Source of the DNA: Ilumatobacteraceae bacterium
GTDB lineage: Bacteria > Actinomycetota > Acidimicrobiia > Acidimicrobiales > Ilumatobacteraceae
Assembly: GCA_025358075.1 (NCBI GenBank)
Contig: JANYKU010000084.1
Location: 1-63,295, forward strand
Length of the DNA stretch: 63,295 nucleotides
Reading direction: 5' to 3'
Part shown: positions 17,770 through 26,174 of the stretch, piece after piece
Layout of the letters: each line of letters starts with the position of its first letter
Numbering within the stretch: the first letter of the stretch is position 1
Program-made: the position numbers and the translations under genes
Notes under the pieces: model-generated
Seen by the model: the letters and a program-made list of their open reading frames with translations, nothing else
Databases searched by the model: none
What the model was told of the DNA's origin: nothing

Positions 17770-17798
17770 GGAGTTACTGATACCGTCGAGACGTAGTC

Positions 17799-18975
17799 AT
17801 GGCCGTCGACATTCCTGCGCTCGATCGCCAGCGCCATCAACGGCTTCGCGAGGTGATGGAGCGTCAAGGCGTGCCTGCGTTGTTGACTCCAGACCCGGTG
17901 AACATCGGCTACGCATGCGGCCACCGCAACATGACCGTCTACGGGATGCTCGGTCCCTCGCGGTTCCTCCTCGTCATCGCCGGCGGTCCGACGATCCTGT
18001 TCGAGTTCGCCGGCTGCGACCACCTCTCGGCCGAACTGACGACAGTCGACGAGGTGCGCCAGACCACCACCATCACCGTCAACTCCGGAGCCAATTACCG
18101 TGTCGCGCTCGAGCGATTCGCCGGCGAGGTTGCGGCAGAGTGCCGCCGCCACCATCCCGACGATCTGCGGCTCGCCGTCGAGCGAGTCGACTTCGAGTTC
18201 ACCGATGCATTGCGAACGCACGGCCTCGGTCTCCTCGACGCTACGGCTGTGCTGCTCGAGGCGCGGCGGATCAAGCAACCCACCGAATTGGATGCGATGC
18301 GGATCGCGATCGACCGCGTGCAAGGAGCCGTTGGTCAACTTGAAGCCTGCGTGCGCGAAGGCGTGACCGAGAACGAGGCGTGGGCGGAGTTCCACCGCGA
18401 CCTGATCGCTCGAGACGGTGAGTATGTCGTCGCCCGCCTGTTCCAGAGCGGCCCCAACACGTTCCCGTACTTCAGGGAGTCGAGCGATCGGGCAATGCAG
18501 GTTGGCGACCTGGTATGCCTCGACACAGATGCCACGGGCTATCTCGGCTACTCGGTCGACTTCTCGCGAACGTTCCTCTGTGCGACCGACCGCCCGACCC
18601 CAGTGCAGCGTGACCTGTTCGGGTTGGCGTTCGCACAGCTCCAGCACAACGCATCGCTGATCGGGCCGGGAGTGAGCTACGAGGACTTCGCCCGCCGGGC
18701 CTGGCCCGATGCCCGAGCGGTTCCGCCCGTACGGCTACTACTGCTTGGCGCACGGGCTCGGCGTATGTGGCGAGCACCCGAATGTGCCACTCGCCGTGGC
18801 CGGTCAGCCATATGGATTTCCCGGCACGTTCGAGCCCGACATGGTGGTGTGCGTGGAGAGCTACATCGGCGACGTCGTGACGCATCAGGGAGTGAAACTC
18901 GAGGACCAGTATCTTGTGACGGACGATGGCGTGGAGCTGCTCACCACCTACCCGTTCGCGGACTCTCTCTCGTGA
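17799..18975 (+). pseudogene. M24 metallopeptidase (Xaa-Pro dipeptidase-like), frameshifted
   Basis: The first frame (17799 to about 18704) reads MAVDIPALDRQRHQRLREVM, the creatinase-like N-terminal domain, then the M24 core with LVCLDTDATGYLGYSVDFSR carrying metal-binding Asp residues. The second frame, from about 18706, continues as MPERFRPYGYYCLAHGLGVCGEHPN, with the His of HGLG, then VVCVESYIGDVV and GVKLEDQYLVT, which hold the metal Glu residues. The two join perfectly if one C is removed at 18704-18706. All catalytic positions are intact across the join, so a sequencing error is at least as likely as true inactivation. Confidence 0.8.
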
Positions 18976-18993
18976 TTGTCACTCGGTAACGCT

Positions 18994-20310
18994 ATGGGAC
19001 TGGCGCTGACGACCGATCTCTACGAGCTGACCATGGCCGCCAGCTACCTGACGCGTGGCATGACCGAGCAGGCCACGTTCAGCCTGTTCGTTCGCGACCT
19101 CCCGCCAGATCGCGGGTTCCTCGTCGCCGCCGGACTCGATGATGTCCTCGAAGTGCTGACGAACTTCTCGTTCGACGACGACGACCTGACATGGCTCGCC
19201 GGACAGGGCTTCGATCGACCGATCCTCGATGCCTTCGCAACGCTGCGCTTCACGGGCGACGTGTGGGCGATCCCCGAAGGTCACGTCGTGTTACCGAACG
19301 AGCCGTTGCTCGAGGTGACCGCACCGCTGCCGCAAGCACAACTCGTCGAGTCGATCATCCTCAACCAGATCACCTATCGAACTGCGCTGGCGACGAAGGC
19401 AGCGCGCTGTCGAATCGCCGCTCGCGGGCGGGCGTCATTGGTCGACTTCTCACTACGACGCACGCATGGAATCGAGGCGGGACTTGCCGCGGCGCGTGCG
19501 GCGGCGATCGCCGGCTTCGCCGGTACCAGCAACGCTGACGCTGCCCGCAGACTGGGGATTCCAGCGGTCGGCACCATGGCTCACTCCTACATCGAGGCGT
19601 TTCCCACCGAGCGAGAGGCATTCATCGCGTTTGCCACCGACTTCCCTGCTCGCACGGCGTTCCTCGTCGACACGTACGACACGGTTACCGGAGTCTCAAC
19701 CGCCCTCGAGGTCGCCGCCGCGCTCGACCTTCGGGGAAACCTCGGCGTGCGCATCGACAGTGGCGACCTGCTCGAGCTGTCCCGGCAGGCCCGTCGTCAA
19801 CTCGATGCTGCGGGGCGTCCCGACGTGACGATCATGGTCAGCGGAGGGCTCGACGAGTTCGATGTCGAGCGCTTGCTGGACGAGCGTGCGCCGATCGACA
19901 CGTTCGGCGTCGGCACACGAATCGGAGTGTCCGCCGATGCTCCGTCGTTGGAGACCGTGTACAAGCTTGTCGAGTACGCAGACCGGCCCACGATGAAGCT
20001 TTCGGTCGGCAAGCAGACCCGACCCGGTGCGAAGCAGGTATACCGGCGCGACCTGCTGGCCGGCGACGTGCTCGCCGAGCGCTCGGAACCCGCCCCAGAG
20101 GGTTTCGTGCCGCTCCTCGTCGAGGTGATGCGATCAGGTGAGCGCACGCAACCACCGGAGAGCATCGCGGTTGCTGCCGAACGCCTTTCTGCCGACTTGG
20201 CTCGATTGCCGGAGTCCGCGCGCCGGCTGCATCGCCCGACCGTACCGGAAGTGCACGTGTCGGCGGGGTTGGACGAGCTCACGCGACGGGTCGCCCAAAC
20301 CCATCGATGA
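18994..20310 (+). CDS. pncB: Nicotinate phosphoribosyltransferase
   Basis: 438 residues. Converts nicotinate and PRPP to nicotinate mononucleotide in NAD salvage. Characteristic blocks are LTTDLYELTMAASYL at the N-terminus, FSLRRTHGIEAGLAAARAA with the conserved His, AVGTMAHSYIEAFPTEREAF, VDTYDTVTG, and RIDSGDL. The ATG at 18994 follows the M24 gene by 18 bp. The STAS gene starts 1 bp after its stop codon window (TGA at 20308, GTG at 20311), so the three genes may form one transcript. Confidence 0.93.
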   Translation: MGLALTTDLYELTMAASYLTRGMTEQATFSLFVRDLPPDRGFLVAAGLDDVLEVLTNFSFDDDDLTWLAGQGFDRPILDAFATLRFTGDVWAIPEGHVVLPNEPLLEVTAPLPQAQLVESIILNQITYRTALATKAARCRIAARGRASLVDFSLRRTHGIEAGLAAARAAAIAGFAGTSNADAARRLGIPAVGTMAHSYIEAFPTEREAFIAFATDFPARTAFLVDTYDTVTGVSTALEVAAALDLRGNLGVRIDSGDLLELSRQARRQLDAAGRPDVTIMVSGGLDEFDVERLLDERAPIDTFGVGTRIGVSADAPSLETVYKLVEYADRPTMKLSVGKQTRPGAKQVYRRDLLAGDVLAERSEPAPEGFVPLLVEVMRSGERTQPPESIAVAAERLSADLARLPESARRLHRPTVPEVHVSAGLDELTRRVAQTHR

Positions 20311-20664
20311 GTGCAGGTTGTTCATCTCGACGAAATACTGGAGACACCTCGCACCGTTACCGTCGGACAGGTGAGAACTGCGTCGCCGGCTGGGGATGTT
20401 CGTGTCGACGTCTCATACATCCGCGGACTGGTGGTGCTGATCGTCGCCGGCGAGGTCGACGCCGAGTCCGCTGATGCGCTCCACGCTGCCCTGAACGAGC
20501 TCAAGCCAGGGCAACGCGCCGTGGTCGACATGAGCGGAATGATCTGCCGAGATTCGACCGCAGTGGACCTTCTCGACAAACACTCGAGGCGGATGAACCT
20601 CTCCGGCGGAGCGCTGTTGATCCGCTGTCCCCCCGGCGTCGGTGAGCGCCGAGGGTGCGGCTGA
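20311..20664 (+). CDS. STAS domain protein (anti-sigma factor antagonist-like)
   Basis: 117 residues with a single STAS domain (about 28-112): VVLIVAGEVDAESADALHAAL, then VVDMSGMICRDSTAVDLLDKH, which carries the Ser/Asp patch phosphorylated in SpoIIAA-type antagonists. GTG start directly after pncB. A partner-switching role is suggested by family, but no anti-sigma kinase gene is nearby. Confidence 0.8.
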   Translation: MQVVHLDEILETPRTVTVGQVRTASPAGDVRVDVSYIRGLVVLIVAGEVDAESADALHAALNELKPGQRAVVDMSGMICRDSTAVDLLDKHSRRMNLSGGALLIRCPPGVGERRGCG

Positions 20665-22284
20665 TCAGGCCCCGACCGTTCCGACGCGGTACGCCAGTTC
20701 GTCGTCGAAGCCATCGAGGTCGATCGCCTCGTTGGTGACGCCGCCAGGCTTGCCGGGAAGGTAGCGAGCGGAGATGAAGGCGGCGAGCAGCACGATGCCG
20801 GCACCGATCAACATCGACAGCCGCAGGCCGTCGGCCCATGCCGACTTGGCCGCGTCGACGATCGCCGCGCCCTGGGTGCCGCCAATCTGGTGGGCGACGC
20901 CGAGGGCACCGGCCAAGGAGCCCTCTGCGGTCTGCCGGGCGGCGGCCGGGAGGCCGGCAACCACGCCGCCGAGGTTCGAGGTGTAGCCCGACGACAGGAT
21001 GCTGCCGAGGACGGCCACGCCAAGGGTGGTGCCAACCTCACGAGTCGTGTCGTTCATCGCCGAGCCGACACCGGCCTTGTCGCGGGGAACGGACGACATG
21101 ATCAGTTCGGTCATCGGCGTCATCGTCAGGCCCATGCCCGACGCCATCACGAACATGCCGGCGAGCACGTGGCCGTAGCCGGATGAGGCGGTGAGGAAGC
21201 TGAGGATGAACACGCCCGCAGCAGTGAGCAACATGCCGGTGGTCACCACCATGCGAGCACCGAAGCGCTCGACAAGGCCGGCAGCACGGGTGCTGAAGAT
21301 GATCATCACCGGCATGATCGGCAGCATGCGCAGCCCGGATTCGAACGAGCCGTAGCCGAGCACGAGCTGGAACAGTTGGCTGACGACGAAGAAGAAGCCG
21401 AACATGGTCAGGAAGACGAGCATCATCCCAATGCTGGAGACGCCGAAGCGGCGGTCCTTGAACAGACGGATGTCGAGCATCGGTGAGCTGTTGCGCAGTT
21501 CCCACATGACGAAGATGGCGAGCAGGGCGATGCCGGATCCGATCACGCCAAGGCACTCTGGCGAGCCCCAGCCCCACTTCGGTGCCTCGATCAGCCCGTA
21601 GACGAACACTCCGAGACCAGCCATCGACAGCACCGCTCCGGCGGGGTCGAGCTTCGACGGGTGGCGGTCCTTGCTGGTCGGCACGATCCGCGCCCCGAGT
21701 ACCAGCGCGATGACGGCGACGGGCACGTTGATGGCGAACGCCGAACCCCACCAGAAGTGCTCGACGAGCCATCCGCCCAGCACCAGGCCGAGGGCGGCGC
21801 CGCCGCCGGCGATGCCCGACCAGATACCGATGGCCTTGGCCCGCTCGTTCGACGGGAAGCTGTTGACGAGGATGCTCAGCGTCGCCGGCATGACCAGAGC
21901 GCCACCGATGCCCATGACGGCACGAGAGGCGATGACCCCGGTGGCCGAGTCGGCAACGAAGGTGGCGTAGGCCGAAGCAGCGCCGAACAGGACGATGCCG
22001 GCCTGCATGAAGCCCTTGCGGCCGAAGCGATCGCCGAGCGTGCCGGCAGTGAAGAGCATGCCGGCGAAGATCAGTGAGTAAGCGTCGACCACCCACTGTT
22101 GCTGGCTGTTGGTCAATCCCAGCGATTCGCTCATCTTCGGCAAGGCGACGTTGAGAGAGGTGTTGCCGATGACGATGATCATCAGGCTGGTGCACAGCAC
22201 GCCGAGGATCACCCAGCGGCGGCGGAACACGTCGTCTGGGATCTGGCCGGTCTCGTCGTACTCGATGCTGGTGCTTGCAGTCAT
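20665..22284 (-). CDS. MFS drug exporter (EmrB/QacA, 14 TM)
   Basis: 539 residues, intact and clearly paralogous to the exporter at 11218: IIVIGNTSLNVALPKMSESL, TLGDRFGRKGFMQ, AGGGAALGLVLGGWLVE and AMNDTTREVGTTLGVAVLGSI. Divergently transcribed from a TetR regulator gene with a short palindrome between them, the classical arrangement for a TetR-controlled efflux pump. Confidence 0.92.
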   Translation of the reverse strand: MTASTSIEYDETGQIPDDVFRRRWVILGVLCTSLMIIVIGNTSLNVALPKMSESLGLTNSQQQWVVDAYSLIFAGMLFTAGTLGDRFGRKGFMQAGIVLFGAASAYATFVADSATGVIASRAVMGIGGALVMPATLSILVNSFPSNERAKAIGIWSGIAGGGAALGLVLGGWLVEHFWWGSAFAINVPVAVIALVLGARIVPTSKDRHPSKLDPAGAVLSMAGLGVFVYGLIEAPKWGWGSPECLGVIGSGIALLAIFVMWELRNSSPMLDIRLFKDRRFGVSSIGMMLVFLTMFGFFFVVSQLFQLVLGYGSFESGLRMLPIMPVMIIFSTRAAGLVERFGARMVVTTGMLLTAAGVFILSFLTASSGYGHVLAGMFVMASGMGLTMTPMTELIMSSVPRDKAGVGSAMNDTTREVGTTLGVAVLGSILSSGYTSNLGGVVAGLPAAARQTAEGSLAGALGVAHQIGGTQGAAIVDAAKSAWADGLRLSMLIGAGIVLLAAFISARYLPGKPGGVTNEAIDLDGFDDELAYRVGTVGA

Positions 22285-22342
22285 GGGCGGTCTCGCTTTC
22301 GCGGGGTGGGGGTGGGACGAAGAGGGTCTTCAGGCATTAAAC

Positions 22343-22356
22343 TGGCAGTTATGCCA
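22343..22356. promoter_or_regulatory. TGGCA-GTTA-TGCCA inverted repeat, likely TetR operator
   Basis: Five-bp arms around a 4-bp centre in the 129-bp gap between the divergent MFS and TetR genes. The surrounding AT-rich stretch probably holds both promoters. Confidence 0.5.
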
Positions 22357-22413
22357 AATGTCAACTGTGACAAGATGCACAACTGCCGATTCCACCTGGT
22401 CAGGTGACGTATC

Positions 22414-23064
22414 GTGAGGAACGTGAACGCGAGCATCACGTCCGAGCCGTCCGGCGCCCCGGTCCATCCCGGGTTGCGCCAGCGCAAGAAGGACTCGTCG
22501 CGCCGTGCCATCGAGGACGCCGCATGGGAGCTGTTCGCCGAGCAGGGCTACGAAGAGACGTCGATCAACGACATCGCCGAGCGCGCCGACGTCGCCCCGC
22601 GCACGTTCTTCCGCTACTTCCCGACCAAGGAAGCCGTCATGTACCCACAGTTCGAAGAACTGTTGCAGGCGGTACGCGACGAGTTCCACAAGCGACCCGC
22701 CGAAGAGCCAGTGATCACGAGCCTGTTCGAGAGCTTCGAGGTGCTCTCCGGTTCCCTGGAGGGCGAGGCCTCGCGTACGCGACAGCGCATGGACATGATG
22801 AAGCGGCCCGGCCAGCATCCTCCGGGCACGGAGTATTTTCGTACCCGCCTGGCCGAGGCGACCGCCGAATTGGTGCTCGAACGAGAGGGCAACAGCGAAG
22901 AAGCGCGCATGCGCGCCCGCCTCGCCAGTGGCGTGGTCAGCCTGCTCATCGACACCGCCCACAACTGCTGGATCGAAGCCGGCGCTCGCGAATCGCTGCA
23001 CGACGTCGGCGAACGCTGCCGCGGGATGATGGGCGACCTGATCGGCACGATGCGCCGGCTGTGA
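22414..23064 (+). CDS. TetR family transcriptional regulator
   Basis: 216 residues. The N-terminal HTH is standard: RRAIEDAAWELFAEQGYEET, then INDIAERADVAPRTFFRYFPTKEAVMY. The C-terminal ligand domain is not assignable. A GTG at 22414 or at 22423 could be the start. Divergent from the MFS exporter at 20665-22284, which it presumably represses. Confidence 0.92.
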   Translation: MRNVNASITSEPSGAPVHPGLRQRKKDSSRRAIEDAAWELFAEQGYEETSINDIAERADVAPRTFFRYFPTKEAVMYPQFEELLQAVRDEFHKRPAEEPVITSLFESFEVLSGSLEGEASRTRQRMDMMKRPGQHPPGTEYFRTRLAEATAELVLEREGNSEEARMRARLASGVVSLLIDTAHNCWIEAGARESLHDVGERCRGMMGDLIGTMRRL

Positions 23065-23081
23065 CGGCAGATCGACTGCCG
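23065..23081. terminator. Hairpin between convergent genes
   Basis: CGGCAG and CTGCCG arms with loop ATCGA begin at the base after the TetR stop and precede the stop of the convergent lipoprotein gene. No U-run; possible bidirectional terminator. Confidence 0.35.
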
Positions 23082-23104
23082 CACGTTCTGACAAGGTCCT
23101 CGAC

Positions 23105-24243
23105 TCAGATGGTGATGAGGAGTTCCACGGTGGTGACCCCGGCGTCGATTGTTGCTGTCAGCGTCAGCGTCGCGTTCGCCTGGGTGAAATCGGCGATCAC
23201 GCTGGTGTCCTCAACGGTCGGATCGCCCGACGGCACCCAACCACGATTGCCGAGCTCGGTCTGATAGAACGCGACGATGTCGGACAGGCTCGTTGCCGTG
23301 TCGTACGTCAGAACACCGGGCAAGCTCTCGACGTTCGTTGCGTCGGGAAGTTGGGGAGCGTCGACAATGCCAGGTGGACAATCGTCCGGGAGGGTGATGA
23401 CGACCGGCTGATTGACGGCTGTCAACTCGTAGTCCCACATGATCGTGCCGTCGATGCCGTCCCCGAAGTAGTCGGGCCCGGCCTTTGTCGTGACGACGTA
23501 CTTGACGACGAAGCCGCCGGTCGAGCCACCCACACCTCGCCGGTCGATGTCGTCTGGCCCGCTTGTCCTAGTGCCTTTTCATCGAATGTGTAATGGGCGG
23601 CAGGCGTGTCGTTGACGGTCTCGCTGCCGGCCGTGTCGGCCCCGATCACCGCAGGCAATGAAGCCGCCGGCTCGAACGGTTCGGCGAGCGACTCCTTCGG
23701 GTCCGGTGACTCGGCGGGGATCGTGTCGGCGGTACACGGCGAGTCGCCCTCCTTGTCGTAGCTGACACCGTTGAGCTCAACTGTCAGCACCGGCGCCGGA
23801 TCGGCAACGTCGCCGCTCTTGGTAACGGTCATCTGGCGCGCCGCCGGGCTGTTCGTCGCGGCCAGGGTTGTGATGGTCGACCACGATGTGGACTTACCGG
23901 CGCTGGTTCCCGTGAACGTTAGTGTCGACGTTGCGGTGTACGCGGACAGATCGGCGAGGCCGACCGTGGTGTTGGGCAGGTCGAAGGGCCCGGAGCCGAA
24001 GGTGAGGTTTGCTTCGAACGTCTCCGGGGTCGATCCCGGTGTCGGAGGGGCCGAACTGTCGGAGGTTGGCGTTGGCGACGAACCGCCCGAATGCGTCACG
24101 GCCGTCGACGCCTCGGTCACCGTCGTGGGCGCGGCAGACGTCGCTGGTGCCGACGACGGTGTAGAGCTGCAAGCGAGAGGTACGACGACCGTGAGCAGCA
24201 CAGCAACGGACATCGCTGGCCGACGAAAGGTGCGCCGCATCAT
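23105..24243 (-). pseudogene. Lipoprotein with Ser/Thr/Pro linker, frameshifted
   Basis: The N-terminal part starts MMRRTFRRPAMSVAVLLTVV and has a lipobox ending LACSS, then a long Ser/Thr/Pro linker and a beta-rich domain (FDLPNTTVGLADLSAYTATS, VTKSGDVADPAP, HYTFDEKALGQAG). After GEVWV, near 23528, the frame shifts by one base and continues as GGFVVKYVVTTKAGPDYFGD to the stop at 23105. The resulting protein of about 380 residues resembles large actinobacterial lipoproteins in overall layout only. Its ATG overlaps the stop of the preceding gene (ATGATGA), so the two are coupled. Confidence 0.7.
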
Positions 24244-25225
24244 GTGCCCTTCACCGGTTTCACAACGATGTTGGCGCGACCGGGGAACTTGTTGTCGCCA
24301 TAGGTGATCCCCTGTTTGACGACCCCTCCACTTGTCTTGATCTTGATGGTGGTCTGAGCGATCAGATAGGGAAACGCGCCTCCGGGGTTGGCGTGGCCGG
24401 CACACGCAGTGACGAGAGTGCCGAGCGCTTCGTCGAACAGGAACGTCAAGGTCAGTACACCGTCATCGGAAATATCGCCATTGATGTTGACTTCGCCGTC
24501 CGCGCCGAACGTCTCGGTGGCCGTGCACCTCAGTCCGGCGACGCTGGCCGACGACGACGCCGACACCCAGTGTATGGAAGCCGTTCCGGTGAGATGGCCG
24601 TCTTCATTCGCTACCAGTTGCACAGGTTTGAAGCGGGCGACCAACGGCGGCGCAGGAAGCGGGGCGTACGACGGATCGGGAATCGTGTCGTTCCGCTGAT
24701 CTTGAACTTGCACTGGATCACCTGGATGTCGATGTTGAACGAGACGTAGCCCCGTTGGATCTCGACGCCGGCCACCTTTCCTTGAAACACAAGGGTCGTC
24801 TTGCCGACCTTCTTGCCTGTGAAGGTGAAACCGGCAATCCCCGGATATCCGTCGGAGCCAATTGAAACCACGACGTTGGCTTGAGCGAAGCTGCCGATGC
24901 TCTTGTCGTTGGGATACGCCTCGACCTTGGTGCTGAAGACGTCAGTGCGCGACGTATCTGTACCCATGGCCTGTCGATAGACGTGCATGTCGTACTTGAC
25001 CGGATCGCCGACGCACAGCTTCGTTTGGTACCGACTCGGCTCCATGTAATACCGGTAGGTCACACCATCGAGTGCGCGCCGGGCGTGGTGCGCAACGTTC
25101 GCCTCCTGAGCGAACGTCACCGACGTCCCGGCGAACATGCTGACCACTCCGGTGACACCGAGCCCGAGCAACAACCGCCGCCAACACCGCGCCGGTCGTG
25201 GCGCATACGACGTTGCCCGCATCAT
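24240..25225 (-). pseudogene. Secreted protein of unknown function, frameshifted
   Basis: Starts MMRATSYAPRPARCWRRLLL with a signal peptide ending about TFAQ (residue 40). A beta-rich region follows (CVGDPVKYDMHVYR, VVVSIGSDGYPGIAGFTFTG) up to QCKFKIS near 24700, where the frame changes and continues as DTIPDPSYAPLPAPP to the stop at 24240. A repeat-like immunoglobulin fold is possible but not certain. It is followed by a lipoprotein gene with overlapping start, and both carry one indel. Confidence 0.6.
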
Positions 25226-25445
25226 CCGTTTGCCGCCATGAGAGTCGAGTATGGGCCTCGATCAGGGTGGCGTAAAGCAACTTGTGAAGCCTCCGATGTA
25301 CGCGGCGTGAGGACGTGCAGTCGCGACGTCTGTCGTTCTCAGCGAGGAGGCTGTTGGTGGCCTCGACCGGTCGGGGTGATGTCCTGGCCCGCTGGGCGCG
25401 CATCAACTGACCCAAATCTCTGCGCGTGCTGTGGCGCGGATCTGG

Positions 25446-26174
25446 TCACGTCGTCGGGCGCTCGTTGATCAGATGTTCGGTCGTCATGAACGCCGTCGCC
25501 TTTTCAAAGTTCACGAAGTTGGGCTCGTCGAGGTGCACCGTCGCCAGGTACTCATCGCCAAAGCAGGCGGTGAGGTCGTCGGCGCTGTCGAACCACAGCT
25601 CGGCCAGGCCGTCGTAGCGCATCGGGCCGATCATGGAGAAGGCATCGTCGTCAACGGTGTGCGATTGCACGTATCGACGCATGTTGGCAACCATCGACGG
25701 CGTGTCGAGCACCATCGGGCCATGCACGTCGTACCAGTACCGATGGCACTCGTTACGCGTCATCCCCTCGCGCCGCACCGGCACCTCGAACAGCTTGACC
25801 CCACCGTGGATCGGTGCTCCTGGCCGCTGGTACACGAGATGCTCGGTCAGTACGAGGATCTCCGTCTTGTCGCGGTCGAGGAACTTCTCCTCGTCGGGAA
25901 ACACCACTTCCTCGAACTTGGGCTCGCTGAACAACGCCATGGCCGCCTCCATCGAATCCAGCCAGATCTCGGCGGCGCCGGCGAAGAGCGACTCCTCGCC
26001 GGCGAGGAACGGGTGCCACTCACCGAGCGTGTGGCTCTGCACGTACTTCACGTTGTGGGGTCGGATCTCAGGGATCGACATGGCGAGTGGGCCGTGCACG
26101 TTCAACCAGTAGTCCGAGAACTCGGCCCGGGTCATCCCCGGCTTGCGCACCAACAGCTCGACGATCTTGATCAT
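25446..26174 (-). CDS. Tandem EthD-domain protein
   Basis: 242 residues made of two ferredoxin-like EthD units: KIVELLVRKPGMTRAEFSDY...HGPLAMSIPEI...YVQSHTL, then KLFEVPVRREGMTRNECHRY...HGPMVLDTP...YVQSHTV. The duplicated YW.(V)HGP and YVQSH motifs show an internal duplication. Its ATG overlaps the stop of the molybdopterin oxidoreductase gene (ATGA), so the two are co-translated. EthD proteins support monooxygenases or dehalogenation-like reactions in some systems; pairing with a molybdoenzyme is unusual and its role is unknown. Confidence 0.85.
   Translation of the reverse strand: MIKIVELLVRKPGMTRAEFSDYWLNVHGPLAMSIPEIRPHNVKYVQSHTLGEWHPFLAGEESLFAGAAEIWLDSMEAAMALFSEPKFEEVVFPDEEKFLDRDKTEILVLTEHLVYQRPGAPIHGGVKLFEVPVRREGMTRNECHRYWYDVHGPMVLDTPSMVANMRRYVQSHTVDDDAFSMIGPMRYDGLAELWFDSADDLTACFGDEYLATVHLDEPNFVNFEKATAFMTTEHLINERPTT

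Noticed and set aside
16770-18647. A 625-codon open frame on the minus strand
   Set aside because: It lies opposite the YceI and M24 genes, has no recognisable domain, and is typical of shadow frames in high-GC DNA.
20036-20046. GGTATACC inside pncB as a fourth copy of the GTATAC operator
   Set aside because: It lies deep in a coding region and lacks the AT-rich flanks of the other three sites.
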